The translations under genes and the position numbers were made by a program. The notes below the pieces were generated by a model. The model saw only the letters and a list, made by a program, of their open reading frames with translations, had not been told where the DNA came from and searched no databases. Below, piece by piece: positions 11,759 to 21,403 of a stretch of DNA of 64,000 nucleotides; positions within the stretch are counted from its first letter, which is position 1; every line of letters starts with the position of its first letter. This DNA is from Leeuwenhoekiella aestuarii (GTDB taxonomy: Bacteria; Bacteroidota; Bacteroidia; Flavobacteriales; Flavobacteriaceae), in NCBI RefSeq assembly GCF_004104055.1, contig NZ_QOVJ01000006.1, positions 1 through 64,000 on the forward strand, in the 5' to 3' direction.

Positions 11759-11784
11759 GTTACGCTTCCGCAGAAGCGTAACCC
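11759..11784 (-). promoter_or_regulatory. Stem-loop in the rpoB-rpoC spacer
   Basis: A 10-bp perfect stem (GGTTACGCTT / AAGCGTAACC) with a 6-nt loop lies just after the rpoB stop. On the minus strand it is followed by TTATTTT, a weak U-tract. It could be a partial terminator that tunes rpoC levels or an RNA-processing site. It also resembles palindromic TACGCTTTCGCGAAAGCGTA-type repeats scattered through flavobacterial genomes; that comparison is from memory. Confidence 0.6.
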
Positions 11785-11792
11785 ATTAGTAT

Positions 11793-14700
11793 CTATTCTT
11801 CTAGACGAATGTCTAGTCCAAGTCCTTTAAGCTCGTGCATCAATACGTTGAATGATTCTGGTAAACCTGGCTCTGGCATTGGCTCACCTTTTACGATACT
11901 TTCGTATGTTTTAGCTCTACCAATAACATCATCAGACTTCACAGTTAAGATCTCACGAAGAGTAGCTGAAGCTCCATAAGCCTCAAGTGCCCAAACCTCC
12001 ATCTCACCAAAACGCTGACCACCGAACTGTGCTTTACCTCCTAATGGCTGTTGTGTAATTAATGAGTAAGGCCCTATTGAACGAGCGTGCATCTTATCAT
12101 CAACCATATGTCCAAGTTTAAGCATATAGATCACACCAACAGTTGCAGGCTGATCAAAACGATCACCAGTACCACCATCGTAAAGATAGGTGTGCCCAAA
12201 TCGTGGAATACCTGCTTCATCTGTAAGCTCATTAATCTGATCTAAAGTAGCACCATCAAAAATTGGAGTTGCATACTTACGACCTAATTTCTGACCAGCC
12301 CATCCAAGAACAGTCTCATAAATCTGACCAATGTTCATACGAGAAGGTACACCAAGTGGATTCAATACAATATCAACAGGAGTTCCGTCTTCTAAGAAAG
12401 GCATATCTTCTTGACGAACGATACGCGCAACAATACCTTTGTTACCGTGACGACCCGCCATTTTATCACCTACTTTCAGTTTGCGTTTTTTAGCAACATA
12501 AACTTTTGCAAGCTTGATGATACCAGCAGGAAGTTCATCCCCTACCGAGATTGTAAACTTCTCACGACGTAAATTACCTTGAAGATCGTTCTCTTTGATT
12601 CTGTAATTATGCAACAGATCTGCGATCATTACATTAGTTGCATCATCAGTCGCCCAAGTGCCTTGGTTTAAATGTGTATAATCTTCAACAGCATTAAGCA
12701 TTTTTAGCGTAAACTTCTTACCTTTTGGAAGAACTTCTTCACCTAAATCATTCTTAACACCCTGAGCAGTTTTACCATTAACTAATTGAAATAATTTATC
12801 AACTAATACTGCTTTAAGATCATCAAATTTTTGATCGTATTCTGCTTCTAATGCAGAGATATCTTCTTTATCTTTTGCGCGTTTGCGCTTATCTTTAATT
12901 GCACGAGCAAAAAGTTTCTTCTGAATAACAACTCCTCTTAAAGATGGAGAAGCTTTTAAAGAAGCATCTTTTACATCACCTGCTTTATCACCAAAAATTG
13001 CGCGAAGTAATTTTTCTTCCGGAGTAGGATCAGACTCTCCTTTTGGAGTAATCTTACCAATTAATATATCGCCAGGTTTTACTTCTGCACCAATACGGAT
13101 CATACCGTTTTCATCAAGGTCTTTTGTAGCCTCTTCAGAAACGTTAGGAATATCATTGGTTAATTCTTCATTACCCAATTTAGTATCACGAACATCTAAT
13201 GAATATTCATCGACGTGAATAGACGTAAAGATATCGTCACGAACAACTTTTTCAGAAATCACGATCGCATCCTCAAAATTATACCCTTTCCAAGGCATAA
13301 AGGCTACTTTCATATTTCTACCCAAAGCCAGCTCCCCAGCTTCAGTTGCATAACCCTGACAAAGAACCTGACCTTTATTAACGCGATCACCTCTTCTTAC
13401 AATAGGCTTCAGGTTAATAGAAGTACTTTGGTTTGTCTTACGGAATTTAATTAATTGATAGGTTTTGCTATCCCCATCAAAACTCACCATACGTTCTTCA
13501 TCGGTACGGTCATATTTGATAGTAATTTCGTTAGCATCTACATATTCAACTTCACCATCACCTTCAGCATTAATCAATACACGAGAATCAGAAGCTACTT
13601 GACGCTCAAGACCTGTACCTACGATAGGTGCGTCTGCGCGTAAAAGAGGAACTGCCTGACGCATCATGTTAGACCCCATCAATGCACGGTTCGCGTCATC
13701 ATGTTCTAAGAACGGAATCAAAGAAGCCGAAATAGATGCAATCTGGTTAGGTGAAACATCGGCATAATGAACTGTATTAGGCTCAACAACCGGGAAATCA
13801 CCTTCCATACGTGCAATTACACGTTCTTCTTGTATCTGACCAGAATCATCCATAGGGTTGTTTGCCTGAGCAATCAACATACCTTCTTCTTCCTCTGCAC
13901 TCAAATATCTTGGTTCAGTCTCTAAGTCAATTTTTCCGTCAGTAACTGTGCGGTATGGAGTTTCAATGAAGCCCATATTGTTAACTTTAGCATATACTGC
14001 TAAAGAAGATATCAAACCAATGTTTGGACCCTCAGGAGTTTCAATAGGACAAAGACGACCATAATGTGTATAGTGGACATCTCGAACCTCAAAACCTGCA
14101 CGCTCACGAGAAAGACCACCAGGCCCTAATGCCGAAAGACGACGCTTATGCGTAATCTCTGCAAGAGGATTGGTTTGATCCATAAACTGAGATAACTGGT
14201 TTGTACCAAAGAAGGAGTTGATCACAGACGAAAGTGTTTTCGCGTTAATCAAATCGATCGGAGTAAACACTTCGTTATCACGAACGTTCATACGCTCACG
14301 AATGGTACGAGCCATACGAGCAAGACCTACACCAAACTGAGTAGATAACTGCTCCCCTACTGTACGTACGCGACGGTTAGAAAGGTGATCAATATCATCA
14401 ATCTCAGCTTTAGAGTTTATAAGCTCAATTAGATACTTAACAATAGTGATGATATCTTGTTTGGTAAGCACTTGCTTATCCATACCGATATCAAGACCTA
14501 ATTTCTTGTTCATTCTATAACGACCAACTTCACCTAAGTTATAGCGTTGATCACTAAAGAATAACTTGTCAATAATACCACGAGCAGTCTCTTCATCTGG
14601 CGGCTCTGCATTACGTAATTGACGGTATATATGTTCTACAGCCTCTTTTTCTGAGTTTGTAGGATCTTTTTGAAGTGTATTATGAATGATCGCATAATCA

Positions 14701-15605
14701 CCAAGTTGATTATCTTCTTTATGAAGTAAAATCGTCTTAGCTCCAGCTTCTAAAATTTCTTCTATATGTTCTTTTTCTAAAACGGTATCACGATCTAAAA
14801 CAATCTCGTTACGTTCTATAGAAACAACCTCCCCAGTATCTTCATCTACGAAATCCTCATGCCAAGTATTTAATACACGAGCGGCTAATTTGCGACCTAA
14901 ATATTTTTTAAGTCCGGTTTTTGAAACTTTAACCTCTTCTGCAAGGTCAAATATTTCTAATATATCCTTATCACGCTCAAAACCGATTGCACGGAACAGA
15001 GTAGTAACAGGTAATTTTTTCTTACGATCGATGTATGCATACATCACACTATTGATATCTGTAGCAAACTCAATCCACGAACCTTTAAAAGGAATTACAC
15101 GTGCAGAATAAAGCTTGGTACCGTTAGCGTGAAAAGACTGACCAAAGAATACACCAGGAGAACGGTGTAACTGAGAAACAACAACACGTTCTGCACCGTT
15201 GATACAAAAAGTACCGCTAGGTGTCATATAAGGAATAGTACCAAGATAAACATCTTGAACTATCGTTTCAAAATCTTCGTGCTCATCATCAGTACAGTAT
15301 AATTTTAAACGGGCTTTTAAGGGTACACTATAAGTTAAGCCTCGCTCGATACACTCTTGAATAGAGTATCTAGGTGGATCTACAAAGTAGTCCAAGAATT
15401 CTAGTACAAAGTTGTTACGGGTATCCGTAATAGGGAAATTCTCTAGAAAGGTGTTGTAAAGTCCTTCATTTCCTCTTTCTTCAGACTTAGTCTCTAATTG
15501 AAAGAAATCTTGAAAGGATTTAATCTGTATATCCAAAAAGTCAGGATATTCAGGTCTGTTCTTTACCGATGAGAAATTCAGTCTTTCAGCTTGTTTTGCT
15601 TGCAT
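11793..15605 (-). CDS. rpoB: DNA-directed RNA polymerase subunit beta
   Basis: This is the beta subunit of RNA polymerase, 1270 residues from the ATG at 15605. A TTG two codons upstream (15611) would add two residues, but the ATG gives [13 protein letters not shown], which is closer to flavobacterial homologues. Family signatures are clear: the rifampicin-pocket segment [17 protein letters not shown] near 460, [10 protein letters not shown] near 1040, and the C-terminal [19 protein letters not shown]. Length and lineage-specific insertions are as expected. It follows rplL by 188 bp, a spacer carrying a long stem-loop, and precedes rpoC. Confidence 0.97.
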   Translation of the reverse strand: MQAKQAERLNFSSVKNRPEYPDFLDIQIKSFQDFFQLETKSEERGNEGLYNTFLENFPITDTRNNFVLEFLDYFVDPPRYSIQECIERGLTYSVPLKARLKLYCTDDEHEDFETIVQDVYLGTIPYMTPSGTFCINGAERVVVSQLHRSPGVFFGQSFHANGTKLYSARVIPFKGSWIEFATDINSVMYAYIDRKKKLPVTTLFRAIGFERDKDILEIFDLAEEVKVSKTGLKKYLGRKLAARVLNTWHEDFVDEDTGEVVSIERNEIVLDRDTVLEKEHIEEILEAGAKTILLHKEDNQLGDYAIIHNTLQKDPTNSEKEAVEHIYRQLRNAEPPDEETARGIIDKLFFSDQRYNLGEVGRYRMNKKLGLDIGMDKQVLTKQDIITIVKYLIELINSKAEIDDIDHLSNRRVRTVGEQLSTQFGVGLARMARTIRERMNVRDNEVFTPIDLINAKTLSSVINSFFGTNQLSQFMDQTNPLAEITHKRRLSALGPGGLSRERAGFEVRDVHYTHYGRLCPIETPEGPNIGLISSLAVYAKVNNMGFIETPYRTVTDGKIDLETEPRYLSAEEEEGMLIAQANNPMDDSGQIQEERVIARMEGDFPVVEPNTVHYADVSPNQIASISASLIPFLEHDDANRALMGSNMMRQAVPLLRADAPIVGTGLERQVASDSRVLINAEGDGEVEYVDANEITIKYDRTDEERMVSFDGDSKTYQLIKFRKTNQSTSINLKPIVRRGDRVNKGQVLCQGYATEAGELALGRNMKVAFMPWKGYNFEDAIVISEKVVRDDIFTSIHVDEYSLDVRDTKLGNEELTNDIPNVSEEATKDLDENGMIRIGAEVKPGDILIGKITPKGESDPTPEEKLLRAIFGDKAGDVKDASLKASPSLRGVVIQKKLFARAIKDKRKRAKDKEDISALEAEYDQKFDDLKAVLVDKLFQLVNGKTAQGVKNDLGEEVLPKGKKFTLKMLNAVEDYTHLNQGTWATDDATNVMIADLLHNYRIKENDLQGNLRREKFTISVGDELPAGIIKLAKVYVAKKRKLKVGDKMAGRHGNKGIVARIVRQEDMPFLEDGTPVDIVLNPLGVPSRMNIGQIYETVLGWAGQKLGRKYATPIFDGATLDQINELTDEAGIPRFGHTYLYDGGTGDRFDQPATVGVIYMLKLGHMVDDKMHARSIGPYSLITQQPLGGKAQFGGQRFGEMEVWALEAYGASATLREILTVKSDDVIGRAKTYESIVKGEPMPEPGLPESFNVLMHELKGLGLDIRLEE

Positions 15606-15732
15606 CTTCAACGAACGGAATTTAATTAAAATAAATTGAGAACCAGATTTTTCAGGTTCTGAGATCTCTTAACATAAGAAATCTAAGGCAATAATAGTCG
15701 TAATAATTAAGAAAACCTTATATACGACAAAT

Positions 15733-15772
15733 GGTTTAGGCCTATTTCGAACAAACGAACAGACCTAAACCC
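15733..15772 (-). promoter_or_regulatory. Nested stem-loop between rplL and rpoB
   Basis: GGTTTAGG at 15733-15740 pairs with CCTAAACC at 15765-15772, and the loop contains an inner TTCG/CGAA repeat. No U-tract follows on the minus strand, so it does not look like a terminator. By position it is analogous to the rplL-rpoB attenuation and RNase III processing region known in E. coli; the same role here is inference. Confidence 0.55.
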
Positions 15773-15793
15773 TTGTATTTATAGTAGCTAAGC

Positions 15794-16168
15794 TTACTTA
15801 AGCTCAACTTCAGCTCCAGCTTCTTCTAATTGAGATTTGATAGCCTCTGCTTCATCTTTAGCGATACCTTCTTTAATTGGGCTTGGCGCGTTATCAACAA
15901 GCTCTTTTGCATCTTTAAGACCAGCTCCAGTTAATTCTTTTACAAGTTTTACAACTGCAAGTTTAGAACCACCAGCGGCTTTAAGGATTACATCAAATTC
16001 AGTTTGCTCTTCAGCAGCGTCATCACCACCTCCAGCAGGACCAGCCATAGCTACAGCTGCTGCTGCAGGCTCGATACCATACTCATCTTTTAAAATAGTA
16101 GCTAACTCATTTACTTCTTTTACAGTTAAGTTAACTAGTTGTTCTGCGAAATCTTTTAAATCTGCCAT
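15794..16168 (-). CDS. rplL: Ribosomal protein bL12 (L7/L12)
   Basis: This 124-residue protein is the stalk protein of the large subunit, which recruits translational GTPases. It has the N-terminal dimerisation helix ([21 protein letters not shown]), an Ala/Gly-rich hinge near 36-48, and the C-terminal factor-binding domain with the [20 protein letters not shown] segment. Length is standard. It is 56 bp downstream of rplJ, and no Shine-Dalgarno precedes it, as usual for this group. Confidence 0.97.
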   Translation of the reverse strand: MADLKDFAEQLVNLTVKEVNELATILKDEYGIEPAAAAVAMAGPAGGGDDAAEEQTEFDVILKAAGGSKLAVVKLVKELTGAGLKDAKELVDNAPSPIKEGIAKDEAEAIKSQLEEAGAEVELK

Positions 16169-16224
16169 TTTTCTATCGTTTTAAAAAAAAAATTCTTTAT
16201 TATAATTATTAAGTGCGTACTATA

Positions 16225-16746
16225 TTAACCTTCTCTTTCTTGAAGGGTTTTAACAAGGCCAGCGATTGTTGAACCTCCTGATTTAAGAGCGCTAATAACG
16301 TTCTTAGCAGGCGATTGAAGTAGACCAACGATCTCCCCAACAAGTTCTTCTTTCGACTTGATATCTACTAAAGCGTCTAATTGCTCGTCACCTATATAGA
16401 TAGCCTCTTCAATAAACGCCCCTTTGAGCAAAGGCTTATCAGATTTCTTACGAAATTCTTTAATCACCTTAGCTGGTGCGTTACCAGTCTCAGAAAGCAT
16501 AATTGAAGTATTACCTTTTAAAGTAGTAGGTAATTCACCAAAATCTTTATCTGAGCTCTCCATTGCCTTTGCTAGCAATGTATTTTTAACCACGGCTAGT
16601 TTTACGTTTGCTTTAAAACATGCTCTTCTCAACCTAGAAGTAGTTTCTGCATTTAAACCAGAAATGTCTGCTAAATATATATGAGCACTATCAGCCAACT
16701 GCGCAGTCAAATCTTCTATTACTTGTGATTTTTCTTCTCTTGTCAT
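16225..16746 (-). CDS. rplJ: Ribosomal protein uL10
   Basis: This 173-residue protein anchors the L12 dimers to 23S rRNA. The N-terminal rRNA-binding part (YLADISGLNAETTSRLRR) and the C-terminal helix that carries L12 are present. It starts 10 bp after the rplA stop, so the two are translationally close. In E. coli the L10-L12 complex represses its own mRNA leader. Here the very short rplA-rplJ gap leaves no room for a similar leader, so any control would have to act further upstream. Confidence 0.97.
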   Translation of the reverse strand: MTREEKSQVIEDLTAQLADSAHIYLADISGLNAETTSRLRRACFKANVKLAVVKNTLLAKAMESSDKDFGELPTTLKGNTSIMLSETGNAPAKVIKEFRKKSDKPLLKGAFIEEAIYIGDEQLDALVDIKSKEELVGEIVGLLQSPAKNVISALKSGGSTIAGLVKTLQEREG

Positions 16747-16756
16747 AATTTAACTT

Positions 16757-17455
16757 TTACTGCTCAGCAAAACGTTTTGAATCTACTTCAACGCTAGGAC
16801 TCATAGTACTAGACATAAAGATGCTTTTAATATAAACACCCTTCGATGCAGTAGGCTTCAATTTTACTAATGTGGTTATCAATTCTCTTGCATTAGCTGC
16901 AATTTTATCAGCATCAAAAGACGCTTTACCAATCGCTGCGTGTACAATACCCGTCTTATCAACTTTAAAGTCAATCTTACCAGCCTTAACATCAGATACA
17001 GCCTTTGCCACATCCATAGTTACAGTACCGGTTTTAGGGTTAGGCATCAAGCCACGAGGACCTAACACACGTCCTAAAGGACCTAACTTCCCCATAACGC
17101 TTGGCATAGTGATGATCACATCAACATCTGTCCAACCGCCTTTGATTTTCTCTAAATACTCATCAAGACCTACAAAGTCAGCTCCCGCTTCTTTAGCTTC
17201 AGCTTCTTTATCTGGAGTTACCAGAGCAAGAACCTTCACATCTTTACCAGTTCCGTGAGGAAGTGTTACCACTCCACGAACCATTTGATTCGCTTTACGC
17301 GGATCTACGTTAAGACGCACAGCCAAGTCAACAGAAGGATCAAAATTTACTTTGCTTACTTCTTTTATTAAAGCAGAAGCTTCAGCCAATGTATAGGTAG
17401 AACCTGTATCTACTTTAGCCCGTGCTTCTTTTTGCTTCTTTGTTACTTTTGCCAT
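16757..17455 (-). CDS. rplA: Ribosomal protein uL1
   Basis: At 232 residues this matches the family. The signature [14 protein letters not shown] (near 131-144) and the [19 protein letters not shown] segment are intact. uL1 forms the mobile stalk near the E site and classically represses translation of the rplK-rplA mRNA. The gene follows rplK by 21 bp in the usual order. Confidence 0.97.
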   Translation of the reverse strand: MAKVTKKQKEARAKVDTGSTYTLAEASALIKEVSKVNFDPSVDLAVRLNVDPRKANQMVRGVVTLPHGTGKDVKVLALVTPDKEAEAKEAGADFVGLDEYLEKIKGGWTDVDVIITMPSVMGKLGPLGRVLGPRGLMPNPKTGTVTMDVAKAVSDVKAGKIDFKVDKTGIVHAAIGKASFDADKIAANARELITTLVKLKPTASKGVYIKSIFMSSTMSPSVEVDSKRFAEQ

Positions 17456-17476
17456 TTTAAATTGCTTTTTTGGATG

Positions 17477-17914
17477 TTAAAAAGGAGCCTGCCCTTTTAC
17501 AGTTATTCCCATAGACCTTGCAGTTCCCGCAACCATTCTCATCGCGCTTTCTACTGTAAACGCGTTAAGATCTGGCATTTTGTCTTCAGAGATAGCTCTA
17601 ATTTGATCCCAAGTTACACTAGCAACTTTTTTACGGTTAGGCTCACCAGAACCTCCTTTGATCTTAGCTGCTTCCATTAATTGGATGGCAGCTGGTGGTG
17701 TTTTTACCACAAAGTCAAAAGACTTATCACCATAAACAGTAATAACTACAGGAAGTACTTTACCGGCTTTATCTTGAGTTCTAGCATTAAACTGCTTACA
17801 AAACTCCATAATATTAACTCCGGCAGCACCTAAAGCTGGTCCAACAGGCGGGGAAGGATTTGCTGCACCTCCCTTAACTTGCAACTTAACAACCTTACTT
17901 ACTTCTTTTGCCAT
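17477..17914 (-). CDS. rplK: Ribosomal protein uL11
   Basis: This 145-residue protein belongs to the GTPase-associated centre of the ribosome. The N-terminal proline-rich segment [20 protein letters not shown] and the C-terminal rRNA-binding helices ending [12 protein letters not shown] are complete. It lies between nusG and rplA in the conserved order. Confidence 0.97.
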   Translation of the reverse strand: MAKEVSKVVKLQVKGGAANPSPPVGPALGAAGVNIMEFCKQFNARTQDKAGKVLPVVITVYGDKSFDFVVKTPPAAIQLMEAAKIKGGSGEPNRKKVASVTWDQIRAISEDKMPDLNAFTVESAMRMVAGTARSMGITVKGQAPF

Positions 17915-17983
17915 TTTTAAAAATTTAGTTTGATATGTTCTTTAGTGGAAGCAGAAGAACGATATCTAATATATGTGTAACAC

Positions 17984-18544
17984 TTATACTTTCTCAACTT
18001 GCATATAACTCAACTCTAATGGAGTCTTTCTTCCAAAGATCTTAACCATTACCTCAAGCTTACGTTTTTCCTCATTGATGTTTTCAACAGTACCGTTAAA
18101 ACCATTAAAAGGACCATCTATAACTTTCACCGTCTCTCCAAGAACAAAAGGTATTGCTACGTTATCTGTTTTAACAGCTAATTCATCAACCTTACCTAAC
18201 ATCCTATTAACCTCTGATGTTCTAAGCGGCACAGGATCTCCTCCTTTTACCTCACCTAAAAAACCAATCACACCGTTTATAGACTTAATCATATGCGTTA
18301 CTTCACCTCCAAGGTTCGCATGAATCATGATATAACCAGGAAAGTAAACACGCTCTTTATTAATTTTTTTACCGTTGCGGATCTGAACAACCTTTTCAGT
18401 AGGAACAAGAACCTGCTCAATGTAATCTTCAAGATTAAAACGAGATATCTCTTGCTCGATATACCCCTTAACCTTGTTTTCTTGACCACTTACGGCCCTT
18501 ACCACGTACCAGTCTTTATCTTTGGTATTGTTTGTTATAGCCAT
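17984..18544 (-). CDS. nusG: Transcription termination/antitermination factor NusG
   Basis: This 186-residue protein binds RNA polymerase and couples it to ribosomes or Rho. The NGN domain (WYVVRAVSGQENKVKGYIE) fills the first half and a KOW domain with VIDGPFNGFNGTVENI lies near 135-155. It follows secE by 10 bp, the standard pairing. It is the core NusG, not a specialised operon-bound paralogue, judging from its place in the secE-nusG-rplK string. Confidence 0.97.
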   Translation of the reverse strand: MAITNNTKDKDWYVVRAVSGQENKVKGYIEQEISRFNLEDYIEQVLVPTEKVVQIRNGKKINKERVYFPGYIMIHANLGGEVTHMIKSINGVIGFLGEVKGGDPVPLRTSEVNRMLGKVDELAVKTDNVAIPFVLGETVKVIDGPFNGFNGTVENINEEKRKLEVMVKIFGRKTPLELSYMQVEKV

Positions 18545-18554
18545 TGTGATTAAT

Positions 18555-18752
18555 TTAAGCTCCTACCAGATTAAAATACGCCTTAATAGCTCTACTAAAA
18601 ACAGTATCAACCCCCCAAATTGCTAATGAAAAAATGATAGTGAAAACCACTACAACAACAGTAAGACGTTGAGCTTCTGAAAGCGGAGTCCAAGTAACGT
18701 GATTTTTCAATTCGTTGTAAGACTCCTGAAGGTAATTAATTAATCCAGCCAT
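18555..18752 (-). CDS. secE: Preprotein translocase subunit SecE
   Basis: This is the short single-helix form of SecE (65 residues). The amphipathic YLQESYNELKNHVTWTPLSEAQRLT segment precedes one transmembrane helix (about 30-52). SecE clamps SecY in the inner-membrane translocon. Its position between tRNA-Trp and nusG is the usual one. Confidence 0.95.
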   Translation of the reverse strand: MAGLINYLQESYNELKNHVTWTPLSEAQRLTVVVVVFTIIFSLAIWGVDTVFSRAIKAYFNLVGA

Positions 18753-18840
18753 ATTATTTAACTCTATAAAAAGACACTTTGCCTTTTAAATTAAACCGCT
18801 AAGCAGCTTTATTATTGAAATCGAAGAAATTCGATCATTG

Positions 18841-18913
18841 CACGGGTTGAGAGGCTCGAACTCCCGACACCTGGTTTTGGAGACCAGTGCTCTACCAACT
18901 GAGCTAAACCCGT
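18841..18913 (-). tRNA. trnW: tRNA-Trp (CCA)
   Basis: A 73-nt cloverleaf with acceptor ACGGGTT/AACCCGT, D arm, anticodon stem CTGGT/ACCAG with loop CTCCAAA giving anticodon CCA, and a T arm with TTCGA. The discriminator base is G. CCA is not encoded. It sits between tuf and secE, the conserved location in Bacteroidota. Confidence 0.97.
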
Positions 18914-18961
18914 ATAACAAGGCCTTCAAAAAAGAAAACCTTATTCTTTATTATAAAAATC

Positions 18962-18987
18962 AAGGCATTCGCTTACACGAACGCCTT
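18962..18987 (-). terminator. Terminator-like hairpin after tuf
   Basis: On the minus strand a stem AAGGCGTTCG / CGAATGCCTT (one G-U pair) with a 6-nt loop is followed by GATTTTTAT, 27 bp after the tuf stop. It may partly stop transcription so that tuf and the upstream tRNAs are made in excess over secE-rpoC. Confidence 0.6.
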
Positions 18988-19013
18988 AATTCTTTAAAAC
19001 TTATAATTCGTGA

Positions 19014-20201
19014 TTATTCAAGAATCTCAGTTACCTGCCCTGCACCTACTGTTCTACCACCTTCACGGATAGCAAAACGAAGACCTACATTCATTGCAAT
19101 AGTCTGAATCAACTCAACAGTAATAGTTAAGTTATCACCCGGCATCACCATTTCTACACCATCAGGAAGAGAGATATTACCAGTTACGTCCGTTGTACGC
19201 ACATAGAATTGCGGACGGTAGTTATTGTGGAATGGCGTGTGACGACCACCTTCTTCTTTCTTAAGGATATAAACCTCAGCTTTAAACTTAGAGTGAGGAG
19301 TTACAGAACCTGGCTTAGTAATAACCATACCGCGAGTGATCTGTGATTTTTCAATACCTCTCAATAAGATACCTACGTTATCCCCAGCTTCACCTCTATC
19401 TAGTATCTTACGGAACATCTCAACTCCAGTAATAGTAGAAGTAAGTTTTTCTGCCCCCATACCTATGATCTCAACAGGATCTCCAGTGTTAGCAACACCA
19501 GTTTCGATACGACCAGTAGCAACAGTACCACGACCAGTAATAGAGAATACATCTTCAATTGGCATTAAGAAAGGCTTATCAACATCACGAGCAGGCAATT
19601 CAATCCAATTATCCACAGCATCCATAAGCTCCATAATCTTATCAACCCATTTTTGCTCACCATTCAATCCACCTAAAGCAGACCCCTGAACAACAGGACC
19701 ATTGTCACCATCATACTCATAGAAACTAAGAAGATCTCTAACCTCCATCTCAACTAGCTCAAGAAGCTCCTCATCATCAACCATATCCACTTTATTCATG
19801 AATACAACAATACGAGGGATACCTACCTGACGACCAAGCAGGATATGCTCACGAGTTTGCGGCATAGGACCATCAGTCGCAGCAACAACAAGAATAGCAC
19901 CATCCATTTGAGCAGCACCAGTTACCATGTTTTTTACGTAATCCGCGTGACCCGGACAGTCAACGTGTGCATAGTGACGGTTAGCCGTAGCATACTCTAC
20001 GTGAGAAGTGTTAATAGTAATACCTCTTTCTTTTTCTTCAGGAGCGTTGTCAATAGAGTCAAAACTTCTTAATTCAGAAAGACCTGCGTTAGCAAGTACA
20101 GTAGTAATAGCAGCAGTTAAGGTAGTTTTACCGTGGTCAACGTGCCCTATAGTACCAATATTTAAGTGAGGTTTGGAACGATCAAATGTTGCCTTTGCCA
20201 T
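19014..20201 (-). CDS. tuf: Elongation factor Tu
   Basis: This 395-residue GTPase delivers aminoacyl-tRNA to the ribosome. GTP-binding motifs are the P-loop GHVDHGKT at 19-26, DCPGH at 81-85 and NKVD at 136-139. Domains 2 and 3 are complete and the protein ends [15 protein letters not shown]. It is the only tuf in the window and lies inside a tRNA string, which lets tRNA and EF-Tu rise together. Confidence 0.98.
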   Translation of the reverse strand: MAKATFDRSKPHLNIGTIGHVDHGKTTLTAAITTVLANAGLSELRSFDSIDNAPEEKERGITINTSHVEYATANRHYAHVDCPGHADYVKNMVTGAAQMDGAILVVAATDGPMPQTREHILLGRQVGIPRIVVFMNKVDMVDDEELLELVEMEVRDLLSFYEYDGDNGPVVQGSALGGLNGEQKWVDKIMELMDAVDNWIELPARDVDKPFLMPIEDVFSITGRGTVATGRIETGVANTGDPVEIIGMGAEKLTSTITGVEMFRKILDRGEAGDNVGILLRGIEKSQITRGMVITKPGSVTPHSKFKAEVYILKKEEGGRHTPFHNNYRPQFYVRTTDVTGNISLPDGVEMVMPGDNLTITVELIQTIAMNVGLRFAIREGGRTVGAGQVTEILE

Positions 20202-20339
20202 GATTTAAATAATTTTAATCTTAGTTATTATTAGTGTTTAATTTTAAACTTACCTGACACGCCAGCTATATGGTTTTACTAAAACGCACAAAAAACTGAG
20301 CGCTATAGGCACCCGTTTAAGTAGCAGCGACTGCTATTG

Positions 20340-20411
20340 AGCCAACGACGGGATTTGAACCCGTGGCCTCTTCCTTACCAAGGAAACGCTCTACCCCTGA
20401 GCTACGTCGGC
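20340..20411 (-). tRNA. trnT: tRNA-Thr (GGT)
   Basis: A 72-nt cloverleaf with acceptor GCCGACG/CGTTGGC (one G-T pair), anticodon stem TTTCC/GGAAG flanking the loop TTGGTAA, anticodon GGT, and T loop TTCAAAT. Discriminator T. It lies 138 bp upstream of tuf on the same strand. Confidence 0.96.
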
Positions 20412-20439
20412 TTATAAATTTCCCATTCAAAACGACCGA

Positions 20440-20478
20440 AGTCTGAATTGCCCGGGCTGACCTACTCAGCTAAAGGGC
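20440..20478 (-). pseudogene. Possible decayed tRNA 5' half
   Basis: On the minus strand from 20478 the sequence begins GCCCTTTAGCTGAGTAGGTC, which resembles the acceptor strand and D arm of a tRNA. The D arm is a perfect GCTGA/TCAGC hairpin, but no anticodon arm, T arm or matching 3' acceptor follows. Either it is a remnant of a lost tRNA of the string or a chance resemblance. Confidence 0.35.
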
Positions 20479-20579
20479 TAACAAAAGTCATAAATGACTA
20501 AAACCAAAGCCTATCAGGTTTGGTTTAAACAAATCGAAAAATCCGATTTCAAATACCCTCAACAAAAGAGGCTATTTAG

Positions 20580-20652
20580 AGCGGGAGACCGGGTTCGAAC
20601 CGGCGACATTCAGCTTGGAAGGCTGACGCTCTACCAACTGAGCTACTCCCGC
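20580..20652 (-). tRNA. trnG: tRNA-Gly (TCC)
   Basis: A 73-nt cloverleaf with acceptor GCGGGAG/CTCCCGC, anticodon stem TCAGC/GCTGA with loop CTTCCAA giving anticodon TCC, and T arm CCGGTTCGAACCCGG. Discriminator T. Second-to-last tRNA of the string ahead of tuf. Confidence 0.96.
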
Positions 20653-20706
20653 ATTGCGGCGCCAAAATTAATAAAATTTATTAATTAGCACAAAAAAAAA
20701 TAATTG

Positions 20707-20789
20707 TGGGGAGAGCAGGATTCGAACCTGCGAAGTCTAATGACAACAGAGTTACAGTCTGTCCTCGTTGGCCGCTTGAGTATCTCCCC
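20707..20789 (-). tRNA. trnY: tRNA-Tyr (GTA)
   Basis: An 83-nt class II tRNA with a long variable arm. Acceptor GGGGAGA/TCTCCCC, anticodon stem ACAGA/TCTGT with loop CTGTAAC, anticodon GTA, T loop TTCGAAT, discriminator A. Confidence 0.96.
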
Positions 20790-20886
20790 AATATTGGTAT
20801 TATCAGTATTTCAAAAAACGCTTCGACTGCGCTCCACGCAAGCTCTAGAAACAATCTTTACTTCGATCTAAAAGAACTTTAAAAAG

Positions 20887-20960
20887 AGCCGATGGAGGGA
20901 CTCGAACCCACGACCTGCTGATTACAAATCAGCTGCTCTAGCCAGCTGAGCTACATCGGC
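20887..20960 (-). tRNA. trnT: tRNA-Thr (TGT)
   Basis: A 74-nt cloverleaf with acceptor GCCGATG paired to CATCGGC, anticodon stem GCTGA/TCAGC with loop TTTGTAA, anticodon TGT, T loop TTCGAGT, discriminator T. First gene of the tRNA-tuf transcript, starting about 43 nt after the predicted initiation site. Confidence 0.96.
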
Positions 20961-20986
20961 CTTTATCACTTTTCTAAGTGTAAAAA

Positions 20987-21008
20987 ACTCCGCTATTTCT
21001 AACGGAGT
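20987..21008 (-). terminator. hpf terminator overlapping the start of the tRNA-tuf transcript
   Basis: On the minus strand ACTCCG and CGGAGT form a 6-bp stem around a 10-nt loop, followed by six T residues. It lies 50 bp after the hpf stop and begins within the predicted initiation region of the next operon. Confidence 0.65.
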
Positions 21009-21009
21009 G

Positions 21010-21039
21010 CAAATGTAGAATAAATTTATAATCCACAAA
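21010..21039 (-). promoter_or_regulatory. Promoter of the tRNA-tuf-secE-rpoBC operon
   Basis: On the minus strand TTTG (21039-21036) is followed after 18 nt by TACATTTG (21017-21010), a full match to the Bacteroidota sigma-A consensus. Initiation would fall near 21003. Confidence 0.75.
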
Positions 21040-21057
21040 ACTTTTTTTTATTTTTTT

Positions 21058-21360
21058 TCAGGCTGTAGCCCTAATTTTTTGTTTTCGCTTAACCAATAAT
21101 CGCTCTAAAGATTGCGCACAGCTATCTGCTCCTTCCTCAAATGATTTTGCTTGTTTTTTCACTATCAATTCGTTACCCGGAACACTTAGCAAAATTTCGA
21201 CGATTTTATTCTGCCTAGTGCTTGTGTTTTCAACTTTCAAAAAAACATCTGCATAAATTACGTGATCATAAAATTGTTCAAGCTTATTCATCTTTTTCTG
21301 AATAAAATTAATCAGCTTTTGATCTGCTACAAAATGGGGTGTTTGCACATTTACTTTCAT
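21058..21360 (-). CDS. hpf: Ribosome hibernation-promoting factor, short HPF/RaiA type
   Basis: This 100-residue protein has the single S30AE/sigma-54 modulation fold: MKVNVQTPHFVADQKLINFIQKKMNKLEQFYDHV at the start and a basic C-terminal helix. It binds the 30S decoding channel in stationary phase and stops translation. Only the short domain is present, with no C-terminal dimerisation tail. It is 43 bp downstream of the xerC-like gene and probably shares its transcript. Confidence 0.9.
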   Translation of the reverse strand: MKVNVQTPHFVADQKLINFIQKKMNKLEQFYDHVIYADVFLKVENTSTRQNKIVEILLSVPGNELIVKKQAKSFEEGADSCAQSLERLLVKRKQKIRATA

Positions 21361-21403
21361 AGATCCACATATTAAAGGGTTACTAATTGGTTAAATTCTA
21401 CTG

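Noticed and set aside
15606-15611. TTG start for rpoB two codons upstream of the ATG
   Set aside because: The ATG at 15605 gives the expected N-terminus, so the extra residues are unsupported.
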